The position numbers and the translations under genes were made by a program. DNA of 42,272 nt. Source: Edwardsiella ictaluri ATCC 33202 (GTDB lineage Bacteria > Pseudomonadota > Gammaproteobacteria > Enterobacterales > Enterobacteriaceae). The stretch is taken from contig NZ_AFJI01000039.1 in assembly GCF_000264785.1 (NCBI RefSeq), positions 1 through 42,272 of the forward strand. Direction: 5' to 3'. The notes below the pieces were generated by a model. That model saw only the letters and a program-made list of their open reading frames with translations. It did no database searches and was not told the origin of the DNA. Positions 29,263 through 38,080 of this stretch are shown piece by piece; within the stretch, counting starts at the first letter, position 1; each line of letters opens with the position of its first letter.

Positions 29263-32121
29263 TCATTTTTCTTCGCCGTTACTTAATGAAGGCGACTTGG
29301 TTTTCCTAGCTGGCGTAACCTTATCGTATGACGCTCCGACGATTGTGGAGGAGTTCAGCGATGTTATAGTGTTTTGAGACACCTGTTGTTTAATGTTTAT
29401 TTCTCGATCACCATTTTTAGAAAAACAGTCCCATTCTTTATCAGAAAGTAATTTTCCGCCAACAATTTTATCAATCAGTTCATTGAAACTTGCTTCCTTG
29501 CTCAGTGCTTTGGCTGAACAATTAACCCCTCCAACAGGAAAAATGAACGGATGTAGAATTGGACAGCTAATTAATAAGAAAAACAATGGGTGGGTATCGC
29601 TCCATGTTTTCTTATCCGCTGTCAATTCTTCACTAATTACTTTTATCTTTTTCTCAAACTCATCAACCGAAGTAACTGGGTTTAGTCTTAACCCCTCACC
29701 GATATATTCCCTATCACTAACCGAATGATATAAGCTCTCTTCAACCAATACCGCATGAAGAAAAGCCAAAACATTAAAACGCATAATTTTTGCAGCATTT
29801 GATTGACTGGCCATTAGTCCATGCGCTGCATCTTTATAGAGCCTGGTTTTATGCTGATCAGCCACATTATTAAGGTTAAAATAGAACCGAGTCCATACTT
29901 TACCAATCAAAAGTGCCGACGGACGAATTTCAATCTCAATTTCTTTTACTTTATTAAGCCATTGCTCAACTTTTGTAATGGCATCAGAAAATTCCGTTGT
30001 GCCATCCTGCTGATGGTCATCCTGTTGACTATCAGCAGTTACGTCATCATCCATGGGATCAAGGTCAATATCCAAAACAGCAGCATCTTTATCCGCCCTT
30101 TTACTTGAGCCTTTCATTTCTGCACGAGCAGCAGCCTCGCTCCATGGGGGAACAATACATGTTGTCTGAGCTACAACTTTATTAAAAGCATTAGTAATGG
30201 CAGGTCTTTCACAACGACATGCAGAGATATCTGCAATAGCACCAATCAGATTAAAAACACTACTGAAATCCATAAGGTTATTTGAAGCTACCGTACTCAA
30301 AGAAGCAGCCATTGCGGCTTTTGCCAAACCATTCTCAGTATTAATGTTAAATTTTTTGTAACCCTCTGGCATCTTTTGGCGTGATTTACGATTTAACTGC
30401 ACCATACCAAGAAAAACGCCAACATTTTCATCATTAGGGTTGTTTGCAACCACCGCACAACATCGATTAGCCCAATGTGAGGCGCTTTCAATTCTGCCAA
30501 CAGACATATAAGATACATATTCACTAACAAGCTGTTCGAATTTTTCTCTATCATTTTCAGCCTGTGCTAACTCGGTTACAAATTGGTTGAATATGCTGAC
30601 AGAACCACAACCAACCAAAAGCATCTGTAGGAACTTTGACAGACTGCCCTGACAGTTTTCACTTACCTGAGACGCTAAGTAAATAGAGCAATTTCTTAAT
30701 GCTTCACTTTCAGACTGAGGCCGCAAATAAAATCCGGTATTAAAATCACGATCCTGCTTTACATAGGTAAAAATGTCCTTACAGAGTGAATCCATACCAA
30801 ACCGATGCTGTTCATAATTTAACCCCGCACGATAAATGCTGCTTAGCATCGAACCATATAAGGCATTTCTAAGTAAATTCGGAACTGATAACTCATCAGG
30901 CCTTTCATTTCTTCTTTTTTTACTATCAAGCTTTACCGATGTAGCATGATATTTTTTAGTATAAAAATCCTGAAGCACCTGCATCAACAACCGCACTGGC
31001 TGCTTCAGCAGTTCATTCACATACATGTCAGCATCAGAGCCCTCTCTCAAATTAAGGCCTTCCCTAACAGCATCGCCAATCGCTTGCCGAACATCTATGG
31101 CATCAATATCCTGCATGCCAGGCTCGGTCTTAACCTTGATCTTCTCTTTACCGACTTTTCCCTTTTCGCCGACCAGTTGCAACATGGTTTTCAGTTGAAT
31201 ACGCTTTTGTACCGGAAAAAGTTTTAATAAATATTGCTGTTCAAGGTGTTCAACCATATAGCCTCGCTCTGCTAAGCGGGCGCTCTCTTTTTCCTGATCG
31301 AGCAAAGTTTTGCTGTAATTTTCGTATTGTTTACCGCGAATCAATTGGGAGTATAGGCGCAAGTCACCTGTAGCCACCACCACCAACTTCCCGCTGTTAA
31401 AGAATTTACGAATAGATTCAAGCACATCCCAACCAGCGTCAAACTGAGTATCAATATCATCAAAGGTGATCAAAATGGCCTTGCAGCCGAGAATTTCACA
31501 CGCACGTTTAACCAGCTCCTCAAAGATTTCTGACAAATCCTGGCCACCAATGGAGTAATCAAGCTGAGTATCCAGCTTCAAAGCATCACTGAAATATTCC
31601 GGCTTATATTCCTTGTCTGTGAGCAGATGTAAACCACGCTGGAGCTGCGCAAGGTGATTCTGCCATTGTTCTTTTTGTTTTTTATAGTCATTCGACGCCC
31701 AGCATCCTTTTAACTTGTCGGACACCATTTTATTCAGACGGGCAGTCACAGTGACCAAAATTGGTTCATGACGCGGCAACTTGGTAGGGTCGATGGTCGG
31801 CAAACACTTGATGCTGACTTTTACATCACCTTGGTCACTGTTTAGAGATTTGACCACGCTATTGATAAAAGTGGTTTTACCCGCACCGCGAGTACCATCC
31901 ACAAAAAATACATTACGACCGGACTCATCAATAAACCGTGTTAGCCCAGCAGACTTATCGGTGTCAGGAAGGGTAACCGAGTTTCGGATAGTCTCGACCA
32001 ACTGATCACGCAGAGATTTTTGAATGAGATCATCTTCTTTGGTACTTCCGGGAAGATTGGGAGCAAACAAGTTGATGATGATTTTTCCCTCGGTTGTTTC
32101 AGTCTGTACGCTATCTGTCAT
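29263..32121 (-). CDS. rdrA: RADAR P-loop NTPase RdrA
   Basis: 952 residues, close to the usual RdrA length. The N-terminal NTPase domain has Walker A GTRGAGKTT at 76-84 (preceded by the hydrophobic strand NVFFVD) and Walker B ILITFDDID at 216-224, of the KAP/STAND-like type. The central and C-terminal regions are helical with no further known motif; residues ~690-730 are an acidic low-complexity stretch (DIDLDPMDDDVTADSQQDD). RdrA forms a ring that docks on the RdrB shell and is needed for defence. The gene precedes rdrB in the same operon and is somewhat richer in AT than the phage core, fitting a defence cargo gene. Spurious + strand frames within it were ignored. Confidence 0.92.
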   Translation of the reverse strand: MTDSVQTETTEGKIIINLFAPNLPGSTKEDDLIQKSLRDQLVETIRNSVTLPDTDKSAGLTRFIDESGRNVFFVDGTRGAGKTTFINSVVKSLNSDQGDVKVSIKCLPTIDPTKLPRHEPILVTVTARLNKMVSDKLKGCWASNDYKKQKEQWQNHLAQLQRGLHLLTDKEYKPEYFSDALKLDTQLDYSIGGQDLSEIFEELVKRACEILGCKAILITFDDIDTQFDAGWDVLESIRKFFNSGKLVVVATGDLRLYSQLIRGKQYENYSKTLLDQEKESARLAERGYMVEHLEQQYLLKLFPVQKRIQLKTMLQLVGEKGKVGKEKIKVKTEPGMQDIDAIDVRQAIGDAVREGLNLREGSDADMYVNELLKQPVRLLMQVLQDFYTKKYHATSVKLDSKKRRNERPDELSVPNLLRNALYGSMLSSIYRAGLNYEQHRFGMDSLCKDIFTYVKQDRDFNTGFYLRPQSESEALRNCSIYLASQVSENCQGSLSKFLQMLLVGCGSVSIFNQFVTELAQAENDREKFEQLVSEYVSYMSVGRIESASHWANRCCAVVANNPNDENVGVFLGMVQLNRKSRQKMPEGYKKFNINTENGLAKAAMAASLSTVASNNLMDFSSVFNLIGAIADISACRCERPAITNAFNKVVAQTTCIVPPWSEAAARAEMKGSSKRADKDAAVLDIDLDPMDDDVTADSQQDDHQQDGTTEFSDAITKVEQWLNKVKEIEIEIRPSALLIGKVWTRFYFNLNNVADQHKTRLYKDAAHGLMASQSNAAKIMRFNVLAFLHAVLVEESLYHSVSDREYIGEGLRLNPVTSVDEFEKKIKVISEELTADKKTWSDTHPLFFLLISCPILHPFIFPVGGVNCSAKALSKEASFNELIDKIVGGKLLSDKEWDCFSKNGDREINIKQQVSQNTITSLNSSTIVGASYDKVTPARKTKSPSLSNGEEK

Positions 32122-32137
32122 GTCCGTATCAATCCAT

Positions 32138-32317
32138 TTATTTTGATTTTTTGCCAGCCTTAGTATCAGACTGGTGCTTTAAATTTCCACTGAGTTGATT
32201 CATGCAATGCTCAGTGCCCTTAGCTTCAATCAGTTCGTTGGGGCGCTTCGCCACGATTCGTCCTACAAAACTACCTGGAGCGCTAATAAAACTGACCACC
32301 TCATTCACTGCCCTCAT
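32138..32317 (-). CDS. Small ORF immediately upstream of rdrA
   Basis: 59 residues (MRAVNEVVSFISAPGSFVGR, ending DTKAGKKSK), 16 bp before the rdrA ATG on the same strand. The frame stays open upstream to ~32415 but has no ATG there, so it may also be the end of a decayed larger gene. The ribosome site is weak. It contains a short hydrophobic stretch (VVSFISAPGSFVG) and a basic tail. RADAR loci sometimes carry an accessory gene, but this one is not a known accessory to me. Confidence 0.4.
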   Translation of the reverse strand: MRAVNEVVSFISAPGSFVGRIVAKRPNELIEAKGTEHCMNQLSGNLKHQSDTKAGKKSK

Positions 32318-32958
32318 CCTCGCGACTGAACGGTTCGTTTTGTCGAGCAGACATTGCTGCGCGGAGTATGGGACCGAGGATAATGCATAACATGCTGATA
32401 TTGTGTCGTCACACCTTCACTAGCTCTAACGGATGTTATACTATTATTAAATTATTGATAAATATTAACTACAATTAATTACCACTCCTGTGATCAAAAG
32501 CGTATTGGTATATTATTACTTTTTTCTAGCCATTTATTTTAGGTTAGTCTACGCTAAATGCCTAAATTAGCGCACTTTAACTTCCTCAGCAACAAACAAG
32601 TGTTGCCTATTTATTTACTCAAAGCGGGCCTGTTTTGTGGCGAAAATAAAAAACCCTTAGTATTTATCCACATAAACAACCAATGTCCGCTCCTGACACA
32701 AAGCCGACTATCACTATAATTACTCCACGCAATCAACCATTAAGCAACATGCAATAATCAATAATATAATTCCCAATTGAAATAATAATACCCAGCTGCG
32801 GTCTGCACTGTCATTACGGGCGTCATGGCGGTGAGCCATAGACCGCAGCTGGATATGTTATTACACCACCGCGCCGGTGTTCCCCGCCGTACCGGCCTAT
32901 CCATTCAGCCCCCTCCCCGCCTTATCGGGCTATTTCTATCACACCATGGAGAACCATC
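32318..32958. other. Intergenic region between the RADAR operon and recombination genes
   Basis: An AT-rich stretch of about 640 bp without a convincing gene. A possible - strand promoter for rdrA reads TTTATC (complement of 32457-32462), 16 bp, TATAAC (complement of 32435-32440). Nearer the recombination genes a perfect 13-bp inverted repeat, CCAGCTGCGGTCT (32792-32804) and AGACCGCAGCTGG (32840-32852), encloses a 35-base loop. Base composition changes abruptly at ~32790, which may mark the right edge of the RADAR insertion. Confidence 0.5.
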
Positions 32959-33261
32959 ATGTCTATTGAAGCACTGCAAAACGCCGTCGCCATCCTGCTG
33001 CAAAAACCAGATCGCCCCTTCGCCGTCGGCGATGTGGTGGTAAAAAAAGAGGGCATCGGCAGTATCACCACGCGCCCACACATTGGCGAAAAGGTTATCG
33101 TCAGCCACGTGTTTGCAACCCCGGTGCTCAACCTGCAGGAAAAGTCCGGCAGCCTTTACTATTCACAGTTCTACGATATCCGCATCGCCTTCTTTGACCG
33201 CGACGGGGATTTGGTCGAACTGGCCGAAGACGCACGCCGTTTCCGCCACGCAGGCGACTAA
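32959..33261 (+). CDS. Phage early-left protein, unknown
   Basis: 100 residues (MSIEALQNAVAILLQKPDRP) with a GGAGAACCATC leader that provides the ribosome site. The middle looks like a small beta barrel (FAVGDVVVKKEGIGSITTRP, HIGEKVIVSHVFATPVLNLQ, LYYSQFYDIRIAFFDRDGDL). It is the first gene of the recombination operon and is GC-rich like the phage core. No family recognised. Confidence 0.65.
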   Translation: MSIEALQNAVAILLQKPDRPFAVGDVVVKKEGIGSITTRPHIGEKVIVSHVFATPVLNLQEKSGSLYYSQFYDIRIAFFDRDGDLVELAEDARRFRHAGD

Positions 33262-33368
33262 TCCCTACCCCAGGCCGAATCAGCCCCAGCGCAGTCCGGC
33301 CACCCGCACGCTGTTTTTCCCTTTGCTCCGCCCTTTCCGCTTCCTCTTTTCACCGGGAGAACATCGCT

Positions 33369-35849
33369 ATGTCTGAAACCTTCGCATTTCTCACCAAGGC
33401 CAAGAAAAAATCCGGCAAACCGGACATGATGTTTTGGTGCTCAGCCACCAATGAACGCATCGCTCGCTCCAAACTCAGCATCGCGCTGGACGCCGCCGGG
33501 CTGGATGAGGCCGACTACTTTAACCCCCAGCGCACCCATCTGCCGGTAGTCGATGATTTGCCACCGGAAGACGTACTCAGCAGCGACTTCTGCCGCCATT
33601 ACCAAATGGAGGATAACAACTGGGTGCGCCGTCAGGAGCCGCTGCCCCCCGCAAAGACAGCGCCGCCGTCAGGCGAACCACAGCCGCCATCGGCACCCGC
33701 AGAACCCGAAGAATCGGCACCTGCAGAGCCCGACGATACCCCGCTCAGCTTCCGGCAGCTGCCGCTTGAGCAGCGTGCGGCGCTGGTACAACTCTATGGC
33801 CCACGCGACTATTACCTCGACGATCTGCCCACCGCCCTCGAAATTCTCAATGCCGAAGGCGAGATCTACGCCAGCAACTACCATCTGGCGGTCGCCATCG
33901 GAAAATGCCGCGAACTGGCACAGCAGGATGCCGCCGGGCTGGATGCGCTGATCATGCAAATCCAGCAACGCTACAACCACAATATCCCCAAGTGGCCAGA
34001 GCTGGTGACCTTTATCCGCCAGCGCATGACGGCCGGGGCGCTCACCACCGCCAGCGGCGCAACGCGGGGAGCCCCCGTCATGCTGGCGCCGGGGTGCCCC
34101 TTTGATACGGAGTTTCTGCGCCACACCATCGCCTGCGCCCTGCAGCCGGCCAACGGTTACGACCTGCTGACCCCCGATCCGGCGATCGTCGCCCGCGCAC
34201 AGCAGCTGATGGCGCATAGCGATAAGGCGCTGACCATCTGGTACACACTGCTCGCCAACACCCCGGGGATCCTGGAAATCCACCCCGACCAAATCTTTGC
34301 CATGATCCAGGCGGCGCCGGAGTCCATCGCCTGGGACGAAGGCGCCACCCGGCGCTTTATCTGCGAAAATCTGGGTGTCATTCAGCCGGTGCCCCGCCGG
34401 GCGCCGCCCCAGCAAGAGGATCGGTCTGGCGACGCCGCGCCGCTCAATCCGGCCCCCGGCGACATGACGGCCCTGTTCGCCGCCTCACCGCTGGCGAGCC
34501 TGCCCACCGAGTCAGCCCCGGACACGGCAACGCCCACACAGGAGCAAGATAAGAAGCAGGAGCAGGTGACGCCACCCCGCTTTGAGCCGGGGCGCTATCC
34601 GGGACTCTCCTCGGCGGACTACCACGCCGCCAACGGCATCAGCAGTACCATGCTCAAAGACGCCCGCATCAGCCTGATGTATTTTCATGGCCGCCACATC
34701 GCCAAAACCATCCCGCGCGAGGCGTCACCGGCGCTGCTGCTCGGCTCCCTGATCCACACCCTGGCACTGGAGCCGGAAAAGTTTGCCGCCGAATACGCTC
34801 TGGAGCCGCAGCTCCCGCCCGACGTCTTCACCGGCAGCGAATCGATGAAAAAAGTCATCGAGGCCCATAACGCCACCTTACCCGCCCCGCTCTCTGCCGA
34901 TCAGCTCAAGGCGCCTCTGCTGGCGCACAATGCCGGGCTGCCCGCGCCGCTGCCCCTCAGCGGCAGTGCCGACGAACTCGCCCGGCTGTATGCGGCGCTG
35001 CCCGCCGCGTTTCAGACGCTGGAGCAGCCCGAGGGCGCCAGCGCCATCAAGACGTGCCTCAAGGCCTACAACGCCAGCCTGCCCGCGCCGCTAAAAACCG
35101 GCGGCAGCCGCGACGCACTGCTGGAGCAACTGGCGCAAATCGACCCCGCCGCGGTCGAGGCAGAGCGCCAGAAACCCCAGCCGCTGAACACCAGTGGGAA
35201 AAAAGAGGAGCTGATGGCCAGCCTGCGCCAGATCCAGCCGGATGCCCGCTTTGCCGACGAGATCCTGGCCGACTGGCAGCGTCAGGCCGCAGGGAAAATC
35301 CCGGTCAGTCAGGCGCAGTACACCCTGTGCTGCGCCATCTGCGACGCGCTACTCGCCGATGCGTTAGCCGGCCCCCTGCTACGCCACCCCCGGCGTGAGG
35401 TCGAAGTCAGCTACTTCGGGCTGGATGACAACACCGGGCTGGAGATCCGCGTGCGTCCCGATGTGGAAATCGACACCGGCCACGCCCGCATCGGCCTGGA
35501 TCTCAAATCCGTCAGCCTCGGCTACGTCAAGCAGGACAACCTGCGCACCCGCCTGCACCGCGAAATCATCGAGCGGGACTACCACCTCAGCGCCGGCATG
35601 TACTGCGACCTCGCCATGCTCGACCAGTTTTTCTGGATTTTCGTCAACAAAGATCCGGGCTACCACTGGGTGGCCTTGGTCGAAGCCTCCCCGGACGAAC
35701 TGGCGCTGGGGCGGCTGGAATACCAACGCCAGCTGGCCGCCATCCGCCAGGCGATGGACAGCAACCACTGGCCCGGCCCGATCGTCGATGTCATCACCGA
35801 TGAACTGACCGACTACGAACAACGCCGCCTGCAGCACCTTGCCGCCTAA
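33369..35849 (+). CDS. recE: Exodeoxyribonuclease VIII (RecE)
   Basis: 826 residues, comparable to E. coli RecE (866). The N-terminal ~90 residues (MSETFAFLTKAKKKSGKPDM, YFNPQRTHLPVVDDLPPED) match the RecE N-terminal region; the proline-rich linker and a non-catalytic middle follow. The C-terminal exonuclease (DUF3799, PDDEXK fold) starts near residue 400 (FEPGRYPGLSSADYHAANGI, then LLGSLIHTLALEPE). Catalytic residues are near 708-710 (GLDLKS) with the upstream acid in VRPDVEI. It degrades one strand of dsDNA 5' to 3' and hands the tail to RecT. An unusual insertion of repeated AHNA.LPAPL / AYNASLPAPL units occupies ~500-590. Confidence 0.92.
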   Translation: MSETFAFLTKAKKKSGKPDMMFWCSATNERIARSKLSIALDAAGLDEADYFNPQRTHLPVVDDLPPEDVLSSDFCRHYQMEDNNWVRRQEPLPPAKTAPPSGEPQPPSAPAEPEESAPAEPDDTPLSFRQLPLEQRAALVQLYGPRDYYLDDLPTALEILNAEGEIYASNYHLAVAIGKCRELAQQDAAGLDALIMQIQQRYNHNIPKWPELVTFIRQRMTAGALTTASGATRGAPVMLAPGCPFDTEFLRHTIACALQPANGYDLLTPDPAIVARAQQLMAHSDKALTIWYTLLANTPGILEIHPDQIFAMIQAAPESIAWDEGATRRFICENLGVIQPVPRRAPPQQEDRSGDAAPLNPAPGDMTALFAASPLASLPTESAPDTATPTQEQDKKQEQVTPPRFEPGRYPGLSSADYHAANGISSTMLKDARISLMYFHGRHIAKTIPREASPALLLGSLIHTLALEPEKFAAEYALEPQLPPDVFTGSESMKKVIEAHNATLPAPLSADQLKAPLLAHNAGLPAPLPLSGSADELARLYAALPAAFQTLEQPEGASAIKTCLKAYNASLPAPLKTGGSRDALLEQLAQIDPAAVEAERQKPQPLNTSGKKEELMASLRQIQPDARFADEILADWQRQAAGKIPVSQAQYTLCCAICDALLADALAGPLLRHPRREVEVSYFGLDDNTGLEIRVRPDVEIDTGHARIGLDLKSVSLGYVKQDNLRTRLHREIIERDYHLSAGMYCDLAMLDQFFWIFVNKDPGYHWVALVEASPDELALGRLEYQRQLAAIRQAMDSNHWPGPIVDVITDELTDYEQRRLQHLAA

Positions 35850-35859
35850 GGAGCCCCAT

Positions 35860-36930
35860 ATGAAAACGGAAACCGCCGACAACAGCCACAGCGCCCTGAT
35901 CGATAACGTCACCATCCTGACCAATGGCGAACTGTTTGACCGCCTGATGACCCTCTCCCGCGTCATGGCCGGCAGCGGCGCCATGGTGCCTGCCCACTTC
36001 CAGAAGAGTCCCGATGCCTGCATGGCCGTCACCATGCAGGCCGCCCGCTGGGGTATGGACCCCTTCGCCGTGGCGCAGAAAACCCATATCGTCAGCGGCA
36101 CCCTAGGGTATGAGGCGCAGCTGGTCAACGCCATCATCACCACCATGTCGCCCACCAAAGATCGCCTGCACTACGACTGGTTCGGCCCCTGGGAAAACGT
36201 GATCGGCAAATTTACCGAGAAAACCTCCGCCAAGGGCCACAGCTACATTGCGCCGGGCTGGACGCTGGCCGATGAAAAAGGCTGCGGGATTAAGGTCTGG
36301 GCCACCCTGCGCGGTGAGGATACGCCGCGCGAACTGGTGCTGATGCTCTCCCAGGCCCAGGTACGCAACTCCACCCTGTGGGCCAGCGATCCCAAGCAGC
36401 AGCTGGCCTACCTGGCCGCCAAACGCTGGGCACGCCTCTACACCCCGGACGTATTGCTGGGCGTCTACTCCACCGACGAGTTGGAAGAGCCCATCGCGCG
36501 GGAAGAAAAAGACATCACCCCCAGCGTCTCCATCAGCGATCTGGTAGACAGCGCCAACTCAGCAAACGACGCGCAACCGGAGGTGCCAGCGGACAGCCAC
36601 GACGCCACGCTGGGCGAAAGCTTGCGTCAAGCCTTGGAAGAGGCCTCGACACTGGAGGCGATCCGTCAGGTTGAACAGCGCATCGCCCAACATAAATCCA
36701 CGCTGGGCAGCCAGCTGCTGTTCGAGCTGCGCGGGAAAACCCAGAAAAAGCGCAGCGGCTATAAAGCGGTACAGGAGATCGAAGCCGCGTTCGATGCGCT
36801 GTCTCCCGCCGATCGCGCCGCCTTTCAGCAGCTGGAAAATCTGGTCAACAACCGTCTGGCGATCCTGTCGCCCGGCGAACAGCAACGCTTCACCCTGGCA
36901 CTTGACGATCTGCGCGCCGAATACGCCTGA
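35860..36930 (+). CDS. recT: RecT single-strand annealing protein
   Basis: 356 residues from ATG at 35860 (MKTETADNSHSALIDNVTIL), with AAGGAG seven bases upstream; the frame from 35839 overlaps recE and has no site. RecT family features: FDRLMTLSRVMAGSGAMVPA, AVTMQAARWGMDPFAVAQKT, then VLMLSQAQVRNSTLWASDPK, QQLAYLAAKRWARLYTPDVL. The C-terminal ~100 residues are a charged, helical extension (ALEEASTLEAIRQVEQRIAQ). It anneals the 3' tails made by RecE during phage recombination. It starts 10 bases after the recE stop. Confidence 0.92.
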   Translation: MKTETADNSHSALIDNVTILTNGELFDRLMTLSRVMAGSGAMVPAHFQKSPDACMAVTMQAARWGMDPFAVAQKTHIVSGTLGYEAQLVNAIITTMSPTKDRLHYDWFGPWENVIGKFTEKTSAKGHSYIAPGWTLADEKGCGIKVWATLRGEDTPRELVLMLSQAQVRNSTLWASDPKQQLAYLAAKRWARLYTPDVLLGVYSTDELEEPIAREEKDITPSVSISDLVDSANSANDAQPEVPADSHDATLGESLRQALEEASTLEAIRQVEQRIAQHKSTLGSQLLFELRGKTQKKRSGYKAVQEIEAAFDALSPADRAAFQQLENLVNNRLAILSPGEQQRFTLALDDLRAEYA

Positions 36931-36948
36931 TACAGGAGCAAACGCACT

Positions 36949-37254
36949 ATGGAAAATCACCGAAAATCCCCCGCGGACAGCGCACGCCAACGGCAGATCC
37001 AGCGCATCGTCGCCGACGTCATCGCCCTGCTCCCCCTGCTGCGGGCCGGGCAGCCCAACCCGCAGTTTGATGGAAAATCATGGCGCCAGTGGTCAGCCGA
37101 CCACCTGCGCGACCGGGCGGCGGCGTTCTGCCCACGCCAGCCCCGCCATCAGACGCCCCACGCAATGCCACCTCGCCCCGGTACCGGAGCACTGTACGAG
37201 CCCCCACCGCCATGGCATCGGGGTCCCGGCGGCGCCGTGTATCGCGGGGACTGA
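36949..37254 (+). CDS. Phage early-left protein, unknown
   Basis: 101 residues (MENHRKSPADSARQRQIQRI) with CAGGAG upstream. The first half is helical and basic, with VIALLPLLRAGQPN and FDGKSWRQWSADHLRD; the second half is proline-, arginine- and histidine-rich and looks disordered. It follows recT by 18 bp in the same operon. No family recognised. Confidence 0.5.
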   Translation: MENHRKSPADSARQRQIQRIVADVIALLPLLRAGQPNPQFDGKSWRQWSADHLRDRAAAFCPRQPRHQTPHAMPPRPGTGALYEPPPPWHRGPGGAVYRGD

Positions 37255-37310
37255 CGACGACACACCCCGGCGCAGGTCGGGGTATCCCCCATAAGGAGAA
37301 CTCACCCACC

Positions 37311-37460
37311 ATGAAAACGCCCCCTATCAATGGACTGTATCGCTACAAACTCAGCGGCAAAGCGCTGCGCCACCCACCGGGCGATCCCCACGGCTGGCCC
37401 CTATTTCTGGTCTGCCTGACCGTCGCCGGGCTGGCCATGCTGCTGATCCACCTGCTGTAA
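37311..37460 (+). CDS. Small single-span membrane protein in the early-left operon
   Basis: 49 residues from ATG at 37311 (MKTPPINGLYRYKLSGKALR), preceded by AAGGAG at 37293. Residues ~30-49 are a transmembrane helix (PLFLVCLTVAGLAMLLIHLL) at the very C-terminus, with a basic N-terminal part facing the cytoplasm. Small membrane proteins at this operon position in lambdoid phages include host-inhibition (kil-like) and exclusion proteins; which of these applies is unknown. Confidence 0.6.
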   Translation: MKTPPINGLYRYKLSGKALRHPPGDPHGWPLFLVCLTVAGLAMLLIHLL

Positions 37461-37488
37461 CGCCCCATCCACCGGCAAGGAGCCCATG

Positions 37489-37956
37489 ATGAAACCCAGA
37501 GATATCACGCCAGAAGAAGAGTACGAAGACGATCTGCACGATCCCTTAATCTACCCCACGTCGCGCACCCAGGACGATCGCTGCGACCACACGGCCAGGC
37601 TCATCTGGCACATGCGCCAGCGCGCGACCATCCGCAGCGGCGCGGCATGGACACCCTGCCCCCGGCTGGTGCCGATCGACCCCGCCCAGCGACACCGGGC
37701 GCCAACGCGCCTCAACATCGGCCTGCGCCGCAGCTACTCCAGCACCATCATCACGGCGGTTTACCAGCTGCATCTGCACCACACCGCCGCCCACGAAATC
37801 GCCGCCCTGCTCGGCATTCCGCCTAAAAAAGTGGAGCTACTGCTGCAGCATAAAACCCAAACCCAGCGCCGCGCCTGGCAACAGGTTCACCAAAGCAACC
37901 GCCTACCGAGTAGACGGGAGATCCTGGCGCAGCTGGCCAGGGGGTTGCCGGGGTGA
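37489..37956 (+). CDS. Phage protein with C-terminal HTH-like region
   Basis: 155 residues from the second of two adjacent ATG codons (37489), which has the better spacing to AAGGAG. Residues 1-20 are very acidic (ITPEEEYEDDLHDPLIYPTS). Residues ~85-120 (YSSTIITAVYQLHLHHTAAH, EIAALLGIPPKKVELLLQHK) look like a helix-turn-helix. It may be a transcription or regulatory factor late in the early-left operon. The family is unknown. Confidence 0.6.
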   Translation: MKPRDITPEEEYEDDLHDPLIYPTSRTQDDRCDHTARLIWHMRQRATIRSGAAWTPCPRLVPIDPAQRHRAPTRLNIGLRRSYSSTIITAVYQLHLHHTAAHEIAALLGIPPKKVELLLQHKTQTQRRAWQQVHQSNRLPSRREILAQLARGLPG

Positions 37957-37969
37957 GAGTTAGGGTTCT

Positions 37970-38080
37970 ATTGGGTGGGAAGTCCCGTAGCGTATCGCGG
38001 TGGATGGATGGGCGCCGAGTCTACCCGTGGTAAGCCGTTTACCACGGGTGACATCGGTAACCATCTGCTTAGATGGTCGC
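37970..38080. other. Two consecutive strong hairpins, candidate structured RNA
   Basis: ACCCGTGGTAA (38023-38033) and TTACCACGGGT (38039-38049) form a perfect 11-bp stem with loop GCCGT. About ten bases later ACCATCT and AGATGGT (around 38060-38077) form a 7-bp stem with loop GCTT. No good gene covers 37957-38607: the open frames on both strands here (81 and 74 codons) look incidental. The rest up to the toxin-like gene is AT-rich with no feature that I can name. Confidence 0.4.

Noticed and set aside
32202..32390. 62-codon + strand ORF upstream of rdrA
   Set aside because: Shadow of the - strand frame that leads into rdrA; no ribosome site.
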